A DNA stretch of 7,169 bases from Angelakisella sp. (GCA_022794295.1 JAAWEO010000105.1:1-7169); one strand, 5' to 3'; counted from the stretch's first letter, positions 1-6,442 are shown. Notes: generated by a model from the letters alone, not told the origin. A program made the numbers and translations.

Positions 1-18
1 CTTCGGGGCGGCGCGCCT

Positions 19-42
19 CACGGGGGGACTAGTCCCCCCGTG
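19..42. repeat. Perfect 24-bp palindrome
   Basis: CACGGGGGGACT is followed directly by its exact reverse complement, with the centre between bases 30 and 31 inside an ACTAGT. With a few central bases as loop it would form a very stable G/C hairpin on either strand. No T-run follows on the plus strand, so it is not a standard terminator by itself. It may be part of an upstream gene's 3' end, a protein-binding palindrome, or part of a repeat element. Confidence 0.85.
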
Positions 43-199
43 GGCCCCCTAACCCTCCGGGGGGATTTTGGTGCCTCCGGCGGAGCCGCTTCGCGGCAAG
101 TGCGGCCAGGCGGCTGGGGTGTGCTGGCGGCTTGGATTTGTGCTGCCGCTTACCAGCGTCCGGGCTTTTGCGGCCGGAGGCTCGTTGGCCGGATAAGGT

Positions 200-221
200 G
201 CTTTTTTCTGCGGAAAAAAGC
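200..221. repeat. 9-bp hairpin with TGCG loop
   Basis: GCTTTTTTC, loop TGCG, then GAAAAAAGC form a perfect 9-bp stem. The same TGCG loop sequence closes the hairpin at 7073-7092. The A/T-rich stem has no separate T-tail, so I do not call it a terminator. Its role is unknown. Confidence 0.75.
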
Positions 222-472
222 GGTGCCGCTTCGCGACTAAGGCCTGCGGGCCGGGGAGGGGGGCTTTTTTGGACGGTTCGGGGGAGCGGAAGCTCTCCGG
301 CTATTCTTCGGGAAAAGAACGGCACCCCCCGGGTTTTGCACAGTAGTGATCATAAGAAAAAACGCCCCGCCGCTTTTGTCCGAATTTTACAAGAGCCCTG
401 CGCTTTTTTCACAAACCATCCCTCCGGCTGGTGGGGAATCCTGTTGGAAATGGGGAAAAGGGGACAAGGGGG

Positions 473-501
473 TTGAAAAGGAATTTTATTCCGTTTATCA
501 T
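473..501 (+). promoter_or_regulatory. Predicted sigma-A promoter of the MATE exporter
   Basis: The -35 box TTGAAA (473-478) and -10 box TATCAT (496-501) are separated by exactly 17 bases. Each box differs from consensus at one position. Transcription would begin near base 508, leaving a leader of about 75 bases before the exporter start. The spacer holds the dyad GGAATTTTATTCC, so a repressor bound there would block RNA polymerase. This is prediction from sequence only. Confidence 0.6.
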
Positions 502-538
502 TTAGGAACTATCTATTATAGAAGGAATCTAAATTCCT
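480..538. promoter_or_regulatory. Pair of GGAAT/ATTCC dyads, candidate operators
   Basis: GGAAT-TTT-ATTCC (480-492) lies between the -35 and -10 boxes of the predicted exporter promoter. AGGAAT-CTAA-ATTCCT (523-538) lies just downstream of the likely transcription start. The half-sites are identical and the dyad centres are about 45 bp apart. That arrangement suits a dimeric repressor such as a MarR or TetR family protein, which commonly control MATE pumps. No regulator gene is in the window. The second dyad could instead act as a small RNA hairpin. Confidence 0.45.
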
Positions 539-569
539 GTCTGGGGCTGCGGCTCCATTCCAACATGAA

Positions 570-586
570 AAGGAGTGATACCGTTG
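570..586 (+). promoter_or_regulatory. Ribosome site that points to a TTG start
   Basis: AAGGAG occupies 570-575. The upstream in-frame GTG (575-577) shares its first base with this Shine-Dalgarno sequence, so it cannot be the start it serves. The in-frame TTG at 584-586 lies 8 bases after AAGGAG, which is ideal spacing. It gives the N-terminus MEENKMG, which is very common at the start of clostridial MATE proteins. The ATG at 599 is the next alternative. Confidence 0.75.
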
Positions 587-1942
587 GAAGAAAACAAAAT
601 GGGGACCATGCCGGTCCTCCCCCTTATTTTTTCCATGGCTCTGCCGGCGATGTTTTCTATGCTGGTACAGGCCCTCTACAACATTGTGGACAGTATGTTT
701 GTGTCCCAGTATGACCCTGTGAACGCCCTGGCCGCTGTCAGCCTGGCTTTCCCGGTGCAGATGCTTATTATCTCGGTGGGGGTGGGCACCGGTGTGGGCC
801 TGAACAGCCTGATCAGCCGCCGCCTGGGGGAGGAGCGCCAGGAGGAGGCCAATGCTGCTGCCGCCCACGGTGTCTTTCTGGGTCTGGCCAGCTGGCTGGT
901 CTTTCTGGTCTTTGGCGTCTTTTTTGTTCGCCCCTTCTTTGAGGCCTTCAGCGACAACGCCACCCTGGTGGAAATGGCTATCAGCTACACCCGCATCTGC
1001 GCGGTTTGCTCCTTCGGCTGCTTTGTAGAGATCTCCCTGGAAAAGACCCTCCAGGCCACCGGGGACATGATCCATCCCATGCAGTTTTTGCTGATCGGGG
1101 CCATTACCAACATCATCCTGGATCCCATTATGATCTTCGGCTACCTGGGCTTCCCGGAGATGGGGGTCACCGGCGCCGCCGTGGCTACCGTCCTGGGGCA
1201 GATCCTCTCTATGATCTACGCCCTGTGGGTGGTGTTCCGGAAGAACCACCTGGTGCAGGTAAAGCTCCGGGGCTTCCGGCCCAACGGGAAGATCATCCGG
1301 GATATCTATGCCGTGGGCTTTCCCTCTATTGTGATGCAGTCCATCGGCTCCGTTCTCACCGCCTGTATGAACATGATCCTCATTGGCTTTTCGGAGGTGG
1401 CGGTTTCGGTGCTGGGGATCTACTTCAAGCTCCAGTCCTTTATCTTTATGCCGGTGTTCGGCCTGAACCAGGGGGTCATGCCCATTATGGGGTACAGCTA
1501 CGGCGCCCGGAAGAAGGCCCGCCTTTTGGAGGCCCTGAAGTGGGGCATCTGCATCGCTGCGGTGATCATGTTCCTGGGGACCCTTCTTTTCTGGATGCTC
1601 CCCGGCCGGCTGCTGGGGCTCTTTAATCCCACCCCGGAGCTTCTGGTCCTGGGGGTCCCGGCCCTGCGGACCATCAGCCTCAGCTTTATCCCTGCCGCCT
1701 TCGGCATTATGTTCGGGACCATCTTCCAGGCCACCGGGTACGGGGTGCGCAGCCTGATCATCTCTGTTTTGCGGCAGCTGGTGGTGATCCTTCCCGTGGC
1801 TTGGTATCTGGCCCGGTTCGGTGTGGATTATGTCTGGTACGCCTTCCCCTTTGCTGAGGTGTTTTCCATCGGGGCCAGTGTGATCTTTTTCCTGGATCTC
1901 TATAAGCGCAGGATCCGGGACCTGTCCCCCCTGGAGGAGTAA
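584..1942 (+). CDS. MATE family efflux transporter
   Basis: This is an inner-membrane antiporter of the multidrug and toxic compound extrusion family, DinF/MepA-like branch, which exports cationic drugs or metabolites in exchange for Na+ or H+. The 452 residues from the TTG start are the usual family length and are strongly hydrophobic, consistent with about 12 helices in two halves. Family signatures are plain: LQATGD near residues 156-161, LDPIMIFG near 179-186, GLNQGVMPIMGYSYGA near 293-308, and a second QATG near 382-385, which mirrors the first half and reflects the internal two-fold repeat. The substrate cannot be read from the sequence. A promoter with dyads lies upstream. No terminator lies directly after the stop, so transcripts may run into the hairpin at 2029-2080. 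The frame is intact. The family call is sure; the exact start is likely but not proven. Confidence 0.96.
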   Translation: MEENKMGTMPVLPLIFSMALPAMFSMLVQALYNIVDSMFVSQYDPVNALAAVSLAFPVQMLIISVGVGTGVGLNSLISRRLGEERQEEANAAAAHGVFLGLASWLVFLVFGVFFVRPFFEAFSDNATLVEMAISYTRICAVCSFGCFVEISLEKTLQATGDMIHPMQFLLIGAITNIILDPIMIFGYLGFPEMGVTGAAVATVLGQILSMIYALWVVFRKNHLVQVKLRGFRPNGKIIRDIYAVGFPSIVMQSIGSVLTACMNMILIGFSEVAVSVLGIYFKLQSFIFMPVFGLNQGVMPIMGYSYGARKKARLLEALKWGICIAAVIMFLGTLLFWMLPGRLLGLFNPTPELLVLGVPALRTISLSFIPAAFGIMFGTIFQATGYGVRSLIISVLRQLVVILPVAWYLARFGVDYVWYAFPFAEVFSIGASVIFFLDLYKRRIRDLSPLEE

Positions 1943-1970
1943 AAATCTTCTCAAAACCTTTGCCCCCCTC

Positions 1971-1999
1971 TTGCGTTTCCCCCGGGGGTATGGTATAGT
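1971..1999 (+). promoter_or_regulatory. Predicted promoter of the flavoprotein operon
   Basis: TTGCGT (1971-1976) and TATAGT (1994-1999) are separated by 17 bases. Transcription would begin near 2006. The spacer contains the palindrome CCCCCGGGGG (1979-1988), a possible operator or merely base-composition noise. The promoter sits upstream of the terminator hairpin at 2029-2080, and I see no -10-like element between that hairpin and the first gene. The hairpin would therefore lie within the operon leader. Confidence 0.55.
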
Positions 2000-2028
2000 A
2001 TAAGTGTCGCTTTATCTTGTGAGAGCTT

Positions 2029-2080
2029 GAGTCAAGGTGGGCAGACCCGTTCCCGGGATCTGTTTTCCTTGGCTCTTTTT
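2029..2080 (+). terminator. Intrinsic terminator in the operon leader, candidate attenuator
   Basis: GAGTCAAGG (2029-2037) pairs with CCTTGGCTC (2067-2075) with one G-U pair. Three further G-U pairs (2039-2041 with 2063-2065) join this to CAGACCCG (2042-2049), paired with CGGGaTCTG (2054-2062, one bulged A) around the loop TTCC. Five Ts follow at once (2076-2080). This has the form of a full intrinsic terminator. Bases 2022-2029 just upstream offer alternative pairings: AGAGC with GCTCT (2072-2076), or CTTG with CAAG (2033-2036). In Firmicutes, GlpP controls glycerol-3-phosphate genes by antitermination at such leaders, so this may be a similar switch. The plain alternative is a terminator for the MATE gene. 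Confidence 0.65.
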
Positions 2081-2130
2081 GCGCCGCAAGAAAAGCAAAA
2101 CAACCACAAAACACAGGAGGAGATCCGAAG

Positions 2131-3570
2131 ATGATGTATGACGTAGCAATCATCGGCTGTGGGATCATCGGTGCTGCCACCGCCTACGAGCTGTCCCGGT
2201 ACAACCTTAGGGTTGTGGCCCTGGAGGCCGAAAACGACGTGGCAAACGGGACCACCAAGGCCAACAGCGCCATTCTCCACGCCGGGTACGACCCGGAACC
2301 GGGCACCAAAATGGCCCGCCTTAACGTGGAAGGGGTCAAGCTGGCAAAGGAACTCTGCGATAAGCTGGCGGTGGAGCGCAAGGAGATCGGCTCCTTTGTG
2401 CTGGCCTTTACCCAGGAGGAGATGGAGACGGTCAAAAAGCTGTTTGACCGGGGGAACCAAAACGGTGTCCCCAATATGAAGATCCTCACCGGGGAGGAGG
2501 TCCGGGCCATGGAGCCCGCTATCAGCGGGGAAGTGGTGGGAGCCCTTTATGCCCCCTCCGCCGCCATTGTCAGCCCCTGGGAGTTCTGCATCGCCCTGGC
2601 CGAGACCGCCGTGGTCAACGGGGTGGAGGTCCGCCTTTCTGCCAAGGTGGAGAGCATCGAAAAGAAAAAGGACTCCTTCCTGTTACATACCTCCGCCGGG
2701 GATGTGGAGGCAAAATATGTGGTCAATGCCGCCGGTGTGGAGGCCGACAAGGTCCACGCCATGGTGGGGGGCCATACCTTCCGGACGCTGCCCAACCGCG
2801 GGGAGTACTTCCTGCTGGATAAGGCCCAGGGGGAGCTGGTGAACAAGGTGGTATTCCAGTGTCCCAACCAGGATGGCAAGGGTGTCCTGGTGGCCCCCAC
2901 CGTCCACGGCAACCTGATCGTCGGCCCCAACGCCCAAGGGGTGGAGAAGGCGGACGATGTGAACAACACCTCCGCCGGCCTTGCCTTTGTGCGCAGGATG
3001 TCGGTGAAGTCGGTGCCCGGCATCGGCTTCCGGGATTCCATCCGCAACTTTGCCGGGGTCCGGGCCAACACCGACCAGGACGACTTTATCATCGAGGAAT
3101 CCCCCGCCGCAAAGGGCTTTGTGAACCTGGGGGGGATCAAATCCCCCGGCCTGTCTTCCGCCCCCGCCATCGGCGTAGAGGCGGTGGAGCTTCTGAAAAG
3201 CTGCGGACTTGTCCTCAACAAAAAGGAAACCTTTGTGGATACCCGGGAGCGCACCGTATTCCGCCACCTTTCCGCCGGGGAAAAGGCGGAGCTGGTGCAG
3301 AGGAACCCCCTCTATGGCCGGGTCATCTGCCGGTGCGAGACCATCACCGAGGGGGAGATTGTGGACGCCATCCACCGTCCCATTGTCCCCCGGTCCATTG
3401 ATGCCATCAAACGCCGCTGCAACGCCGGTATGGGCCGCTGCCAGGGCGGTTTCTGCGGCCCCCGTGTCCACGAGATCCTCTCCCGGGAGCTGAAGCTGCC
3501 CCTGGACCAGATCCTCATGGACGAGGAGGGCTCCTACATCCTCACCCAACCCACAAAGGAGGGCAAGTGA
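2131..3570 (+). CDS. GlpA-like FAD dehydrogenase with BFD-type [2Fe-2S] domain
   Basis: This is a probable cytoplasmic FAD-dependent dehydrogenase of the DAO family, closest in plan to the anaerobic glycerol-3-phosphate dehydrogenase subunit A and to L-2-hydroxyglutarate dehydrogenase. The N-terminus carries the FAD-binding GCGIIG (residues 9-14) and the ribose-binding Glu at 32. The middle holds the substrate-binding fold with the family-type AILHAGYDPEPGT stretch. The C-terminus is a BFD-like [2Fe-2S] domain with C400-x-C402, C437-x4-C442 and an extra C430. It has 479 residues, somewhat shorter than E. coli GlpA. AGGAGG at 2115-2120 precedes the ATG by 10 bases; the second ATG is also possible. 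It heads a three-gene operon. The substrate is not proven: no glycerol kinase or facilitator gene is in the window, and L-2-hydroxyglutarate or another hydroxyacid remains possible. Confidence 0.9.
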   Translation: MMYDVAIIGCGIIGAATAYELSRYNLRVVALEAENDVANGTTKANSAILHAGYDPEPGTKMARLNVEGVKLAKELCDKLAVERKEIGSFVLAFTQEEMETVKKLFDRGNQNGVPNMKILTGEEVRAMEPAISGEVVGALYAPSAAIVSPWEFCIALAETAVVNGVEVRLSAKVESIEKKKDSFLLHTSAGDVEAKYVVNAAGVEADKVHAMVGGHTFRTLPNRGEYFLLDKAQGELVNKVVFQCPNQDGKGVLVAPTVHGNLIVGPNAQGVEKADDVNNTSAGLAFVRRMSVKSVPGIGFRDSIRNFAGVRANTDQDDFIIEESPAAKGFVNLGGIKSPGLSSAPAIGVEAVELLKSCGLVLNKKETFVDTRERTVFRHLSAGEKAELVQRNPLYGRVICRCETITEGEIVDAIHRPIVPRSIDAIKRRCNAGMGRCQGGFCGPRVHEILSRELKLPLDQILMDEEGSYILTQPTKEGK

Positions 3571-3571
3571 T

Positions 3572-4825
3572 ATGAAATACGATGTTATTATTGTAGGCGG
3601 AGGCCCCGCCGGTCTTGCCGCTGCCTGCTCCGCCTACGAGAACGGAGCCAAAAAGATCGTCATCATCGAACGGGATAAGGAGCTGGGCGGCATCCTGAAC
3701 CAGTGCATCCACAACGGCTTCGGCCTCCACTACTTCAAGGAGGAGCTCACCGGCCCCGAGTATGCCGGGCGCTTTGTGGAGATGCTCCGCAAGACCGAGG
3801 TGGAGGTAAAGCTGGACACCATGGTGCTGGAGATCGGCCAGGACAAGGTGGTCCACTGCATCAACACCAAGGAGGGCTACCAGGCCCTGGAGGGCAAGGC
3901 CATCGTCCTCTCCATGGGCTGCCGGGAGCGCACCCGGGGCGCCATTGCCATCCCCGGGGACCGTCCCGCCGGTATCTTCACCGCCGGGGCCGCCCAGCGG
4001 TATGTAAATATGGAGGGCTGGATGTGCGGCAAGCGGGTGGTCATCCTGGGGTCCGGGGACATCGGCCTCATTATGGCCCGGCGCATGACCCTGGAGGGGG
4101 CCAAGGTGCTGGCCTGCGTGGAGCTGTGCCCCTATTCCAACGGCCTGAACCGGAACATCGTCCAGTGTCTCAACGACTACGACATCCCCCTCTACCTCTC
4201 CCACACCATCACCGATATCCAGGGCAAGGAGCGGGTGGAGAAGGTTGTGGTCAGCAAGGTGGACGAGAACCGGGCCCCCATCCCCGGCAGCGAGATCGTC
4301 TTTGACTGCGACACCGTCCTCCTTTCGGTGGGCCTGATCCCCGAGAACGAGCTGACCCGCTCCGCCAAGATCAACATGGATCCCCGGACCAACGGGGCCA
4401 TTGTCTACGAGAACATGGAGACCAGCATCCCCGGCATCTTCGGCTGCGGCAATGTGGTCCACGTCCACGATCTGGTGGACTTTGTCACCGCCGAGAGCAT
4501 GCGGGCCGGAGCCGCTGCCGCCAAGTATGCCGCGGGCCAGGAGGCCGAGGGCTCCGTTCTGGAGGTCAAGACCGGAAACTGCGTCAACTACACCGTTCCC
4601 CAGCGGATCCGCCGTGAGAACGTGGAGAAGGTGGTGGAGATCTTCTTCCGGGTGAACAACGTCTATCGGGACATGGTCATCCAGGTAAAGGACGGGGAGG
4701 AGATCCTCTGCCAGTTTAAGCGGGAGCACATGGCCCCCGGCGAAATGGAAAAGATCGCCGTTCCCCGGGTCCTACTGGACAAGGTCCAGGGGGAGAACAT
4801 CACCATTACGGTGGAGAAGCAGTAA
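3572..4825 (+). CDS. FAD/NAD(P)-dependent oxidoreductase, partner flavoprotein
   Basis: A 417-residue flavoprotein of the pyridine nucleotide-disulfide oxidoreductase fold (Pyr_redox_2). The FAD site shows GGGPAG (9-14) with Glu33, and a second Rossmann site for NAD(P) shows GSGDIG (160-165). The redox CxxC of thioredoxin reductase is absent; only a lone Cys45 lies in the region after the FAD motif. The usual late GD FAD motif reads GCGN (291-294). About 85 residues beyond the fold form an extra C-terminal part. The ATG follows the upstream stop after one base, with AAAGGAGGG (3555-3563) inside the previous gene, so the two are translationally linked. It probably shuttles electrons between NAD(P)H and the GlpA-like subunit, as GlpB-type partners do in function though not in detail. 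The partner's identity and electron direction are inferred. Confidence 0.9.
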   Translation: MKYDVIIVGGGPAGLAAACSAYENGAKKIVIIERDKELGGILNQCIHNGFGLHYFKEELTGPEYAGRFVEMLRKTEVEVKLDTMVLEIGQDKVVHCINTKEGYQALEGKAIVLSMGCRERTRGAIAIPGDRPAGIFTAGAAQRYVNMEGWMCGKRVVILGSGDIGLIMARRMTLEGAKVLACVELCPYSNGLNRNIVQCLNDYDIPLYLSHTITDIQGKERVEKVVVSKVDENRAPIPGSEIVFDCDTVLLSVGLIPENELTRSAKINMDPRTNGAIVYENMETSIPGIFGCGNVVHVHDLVDFVTAESMRAGAAAAKYAAGQEAEGSVLEVKTGNCVNYTVPQRIRRENVEKVVEIFFRVNNVYRDMVIQVKDGEEILCQFKREHMAPGEMEKIAVPRVLLDKVQGENITITVEKQ

Positions 4826-4838
4826 GGAGGGAAGGAAA

Positions 4839-5183
4839 ATGACAAATCTTATCTGCATCGTCTGCCCCAAGGGGTGCCACCTTGCTGTGGACGAGGACAA
4901 CAACTACGAGGTGACCGGCTTCGGATGCGCCCGCGGGGTGGATTACGGCAAAAAGGAGCTGCAAAGCCCCACCCGGGTCATCACCTCCACGGTGAAGATC
5001 ACCGGCGGGATCCACAAGCGCCTGCCGGTAAAGACCGACCGGGATATCCCCAAGGGGATGATCCATGACGCCATGGCCCTGCTGGATGCAGTGGAGCTCA
5101 GCTCGCCGGTAAAGGTGGGGGATGTGGTGGTGCCGGATATCTGCGGCACCGGGGCGGCCTGGGTAGCTTCCCGGGATATGTAA
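4839..5183 (+). CDS. DUF1667 domain protein, four-cysteine operon partner
   Basis: A small, soluble 114-residue protein of the DUF1667 family, whose biochemical role I do not know to be established. Its N-terminus has C6-x2-C9-x3-C13 and then C30 in GFGCARG, a spacing that resembles Fe-S or metal sites such as the N-terminal cluster motif of molybdopterin oxidoreductases. C102 near the end (DICGTGA) is a fifth cysteine. AAGGAGG (4824-4830) overlaps the upstream stop region and lies 8 bases before the ATG. The gene is the last of the operon and is followed by a strong terminator. Known operons of this kind pair DUF1667 with the same two flavoproteins, so it is best read as an Fe-S or metal-binding accessory subunit of that complex. 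Cluster binding is inference. Confidence 0.88.
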   Translation: MTNLICIVCPKGCHLAVDEDNNYEVTGFGCARGVDYGKKELQSPTRVITSTVKITGGIHKRLPVKTDRDIPKGMIHDAMALLDAVELSSPVKVGDVVVPDICGTGAAWVASRDM

Positions 5184-5189
5184 ATGGTT

Positions 5190-5237
5190 CCCCCTGCGGC
5201 TTCCGGGTTTAGCCCGGCTGCCGCAGGGGGATTTTTT
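5190..5237 (+). terminator. Strong intrinsic terminator of the flavoprotein operon
   Basis: CCCCCTGCGGC (5190-5200) pairs perfectly with GCCGCAGGGGG (5220-5230). After a 2-by-2 mismatch, CCGGG (5203-5207) pairs with CCCGG (5213-5217). The run ATTTTTT follows. The hairpin sits between convergent genes and is only 6 bases from the DUF1667 stop. On the minus strand it is followed by AACCATTT, a poor U-tract, so it may stop the aldo/keto reductase transcript less well. Confidence 0.92.
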
Positions 5238-5243
5238 CGGGGA

Positions 5244-6377
5244 TTATCCCAGCATTTTCTGAAACGCCTCCAGAGCCTCCGGGATTTTGATCTGCTGGGG
5301 GCACACCGCCTCACAGCTCCGGCAGCCGATGCAGGCTCCGGGCTTCTTTTCCTCCGGGTAGGTCGTCAGCACCATGGGGGCAAGAAAGCCGCCCCCGGTC
5401 ACCCGGTGCTCGTTGTAAAGGGCCAGCAGCGCCGGAATATCCAGCTGCTGGGGGCAGTGGCTGGTGCAGTACCGGCAGGCGGTACAGGGTACCGTGTTGG
5501 GCCGGAGCATCCGTTCTGCGACCCCCAGGAGGGCATCCCATTCGGCGCCGGAAAGGGGTTTTTCCTCCCGGTAGGTGGCAAGGTTTTCCTCCACCTGCTG
5601 CAGGCTGGACATTCCGGAAAGGGTCACCGTCACATTGGGAACCGTCTGGAGAAACCGGAAGGCCCAGGCGGGGAGGGTCTCATGAGGGCGAAGGGCGGCC
5701 AGGGCGGCAGCATCTTCCTCCGGGACCTTATTGGCCAGCTGTCCGCCCCGCAGGGGCTCCATCACCCAGATGGGGATGCCACATTCCCGCAGAAGCTCCA
5801 CCTTTTCCTTGCCCTCCTGGAAGGTCCAGTCCAGGTAGTTCAGCTGGAGCTGGCCGAACTCCATATCCTTCCCGTAGGCCGTAAGGAAGCGCCGGATCAC
5901 CGCCGGGCTCCCGTGGGCAGAAAAGCCCAGGTGCCGGATGCGTCCGGCCCGTTTCTGCTCCATCAGGTAGGAATGGATGCCGTGGCTCTCGTCCAGGTAG
6001 GCGTCGATGTTCATTTCACAGACGTTGTGAAAGAGATAGAAATCGAAGTAGTCCACCTGACATTTTTTCAGCTGTTCCTCAAAGATCTCCTCCACCTTGT
6101 CCATATTTCCCAGGTCGTACCCGGGGAATTTGGTCGCCAGGTAAAAGCTCTCCCGGGGGTATTCCTTCAGCAGGCGGCCCATTACCAGCTCCGACTGTCC
6201 GTTGTGGTAGCCCCAGGCGGTGTCGTAATAATTGACCCCGTTCTTCATAGCCAGGGCCACCATCTCCCGGGCGGCGGTCTCGTCAATGCTCCCGTCACTG
6301 CCGCCGGTCACCGGCAGGCGCATAGTGCCCATTCCCAGGGCAGAGAGCTTCAGGTCTCCAAAGTCCTTATAGATCAT
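5244..6377 (-). CDS. Aldo/keto reductase with C-terminal two-[4Fe-4S] ferredoxin domain
   Basis: A 377-residue cytoplasmic reductase of the predicted aldo/keto reductase family that carries a ferredoxin-like tail. The TIM-barrel part has the catalytic tetrad D52, Y57, K83 and H117, in the contexts YYDTAWGYHNG, ATKFPG and LFHN. The tail has C298-x2-C301-x2-C304-x3-C308-P and C349-x2-C352-x2-C355-x3-C359-P, typical of two [4Fe-4S] clusters. This suggests electron exchange with ferredoxin or flavoproteins as well as NAD(P)H. The substrate is unknown, perhaps an aldehyde or other carbonyl. On the minus strand AGGAG (6387-6391) lies 9 bases before the ATG, supporting this start. It is transcribed alone, convergent with the flavoprotein operon, from a promoter with MerR-type geometry. 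The long plus-strand open frame over it is a shadow. Confidence 0.95.
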   Translation of the reverse strand: MIYKDFGDLKLSALGMGTMRLPVTGGSDGSIDETAAREMVALAMKNGVNYYDTAWGYHNGQSELVMGRLLKEYPRESFYLATKFPGYDLGNMDKVEEIFEEQLKKCQVDYFDFYLFHNVCEMNIDAYLDESHGIHSYLMEQKRAGRIRHLGFSAHGSPAVIRRFLTAYGKDMEFGQLQLNYLDWTFQEGKEKVELLRECGIPIWVMEPLRGGQLANKVPEEDAAALAALRPHETLPAWAFRFLQTVPNVTVTLSGMSSLQQVEENLATYREEKPLSGAEWDALLGVAERMLRPNTVPCTACRYCTSHCPQQLDIPALLALYNEHRVTGGGFLAPMVLTTYPEEKKPGACIGCRSCEAVCPQQIKIPEALEAFQKMLG

Positions 6378-6411
6378 CCCAGAACACTCCTTTTTCTGTC
6401 AATTTATTATG

Positions 6412-6442
6412 ATTATACAGCCTGGAGCGGGCTCTAAGTCAA
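6412..6442 (-). promoter_or_regulatory. MerR-type promoter of the aldo/keto reductase
   Basis: On the minus strand TTGACT (6442-6437) and a perfect TATAAT (6417-6412) are separated by 19 bases, two more than optimal. The spacer carries the imperfect dyad CTTAGAGC-CC-GCTCCAGG (6438-6421), with 6 of 8 positions in each arm complementary. A 19-bp spacer filled by a dyad is the hallmark of promoters activated by MerR-family proteins, which twist DNA to realign the boxes. The half-site CTTAGAG resembles my memory of AdhR/NmlR-type sites, which respond to reactive carbonyls. Transcription would start near 6405, with a leader of about 28 bases. The regulator is not encoded here. Confidence 0.65.

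Larger units (their letters stand above)
1..470. other. G+C-rich intergenic region rich in palindromes
   Basis: I see no credible protein gene here: the open frames are short, of low complexity (runs of Arg, Gly, Pro), lack good ribosome sites, and overlap one another on both strands. What it does hold is dyad symmetry. There is a perfect 24-bp palindrome at 19-42; a CCCCC/GGGGG pair (45-49 with 59-63) followed by GATTTT, which could be a weak terminator for a gene upstream of the window; CTCCG-G-CGGAG at 75-85; a GCCGC-TTC-GCGGC hairpin at 85-97; and a 9-bp hairpin at 200-221. The 11-mer GCCGCTTCGCG occurs twice (85-95 and 225-235). The region may be a non-coding repeat element of the genome, but that cannot be shown from one copy. 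Confidence 0.6.

Noticed and set aside
29..476. Short open frames on both strands in the left region
   Set aside because: They consist of Arg/Gly/Pro-rich sequence from G+C-rich DNA, lack ribosome sites, and are mutually overlapping.
509..1954. 481-codon minus-strand open frame opposite the exporter
   Set aside because: It is low in complexity (rich in His, Gly, Gln, Asp), has no family features, and is the shadow of a clear MATE gene produced by strong G/C at third positions.
2022..2080. T-box riboswitch suggested by AAGGTGGGCAGACCC near a terminator
   Set aside because: The leader is too short for a T-box, the conserved T-box core is not matched, and the downstream genes are not amino-acid or tRNA related.
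3542..4729. 395-codon minus-strand frame opposite the second flavoprotein
   Set aside because: It is an antisense shadow with repetitive Gly/His/Asp/Leu composition; the plus strand has two Rossmann motifs and a good ribosome site.
5184..6437. 417-codon plus-strand open frame across the aldo/keto reductase
   Set aside because: It begins inside the terminator region, has no recognisable domain, and lies opposite a gene with intact catalytic and cluster motifs.
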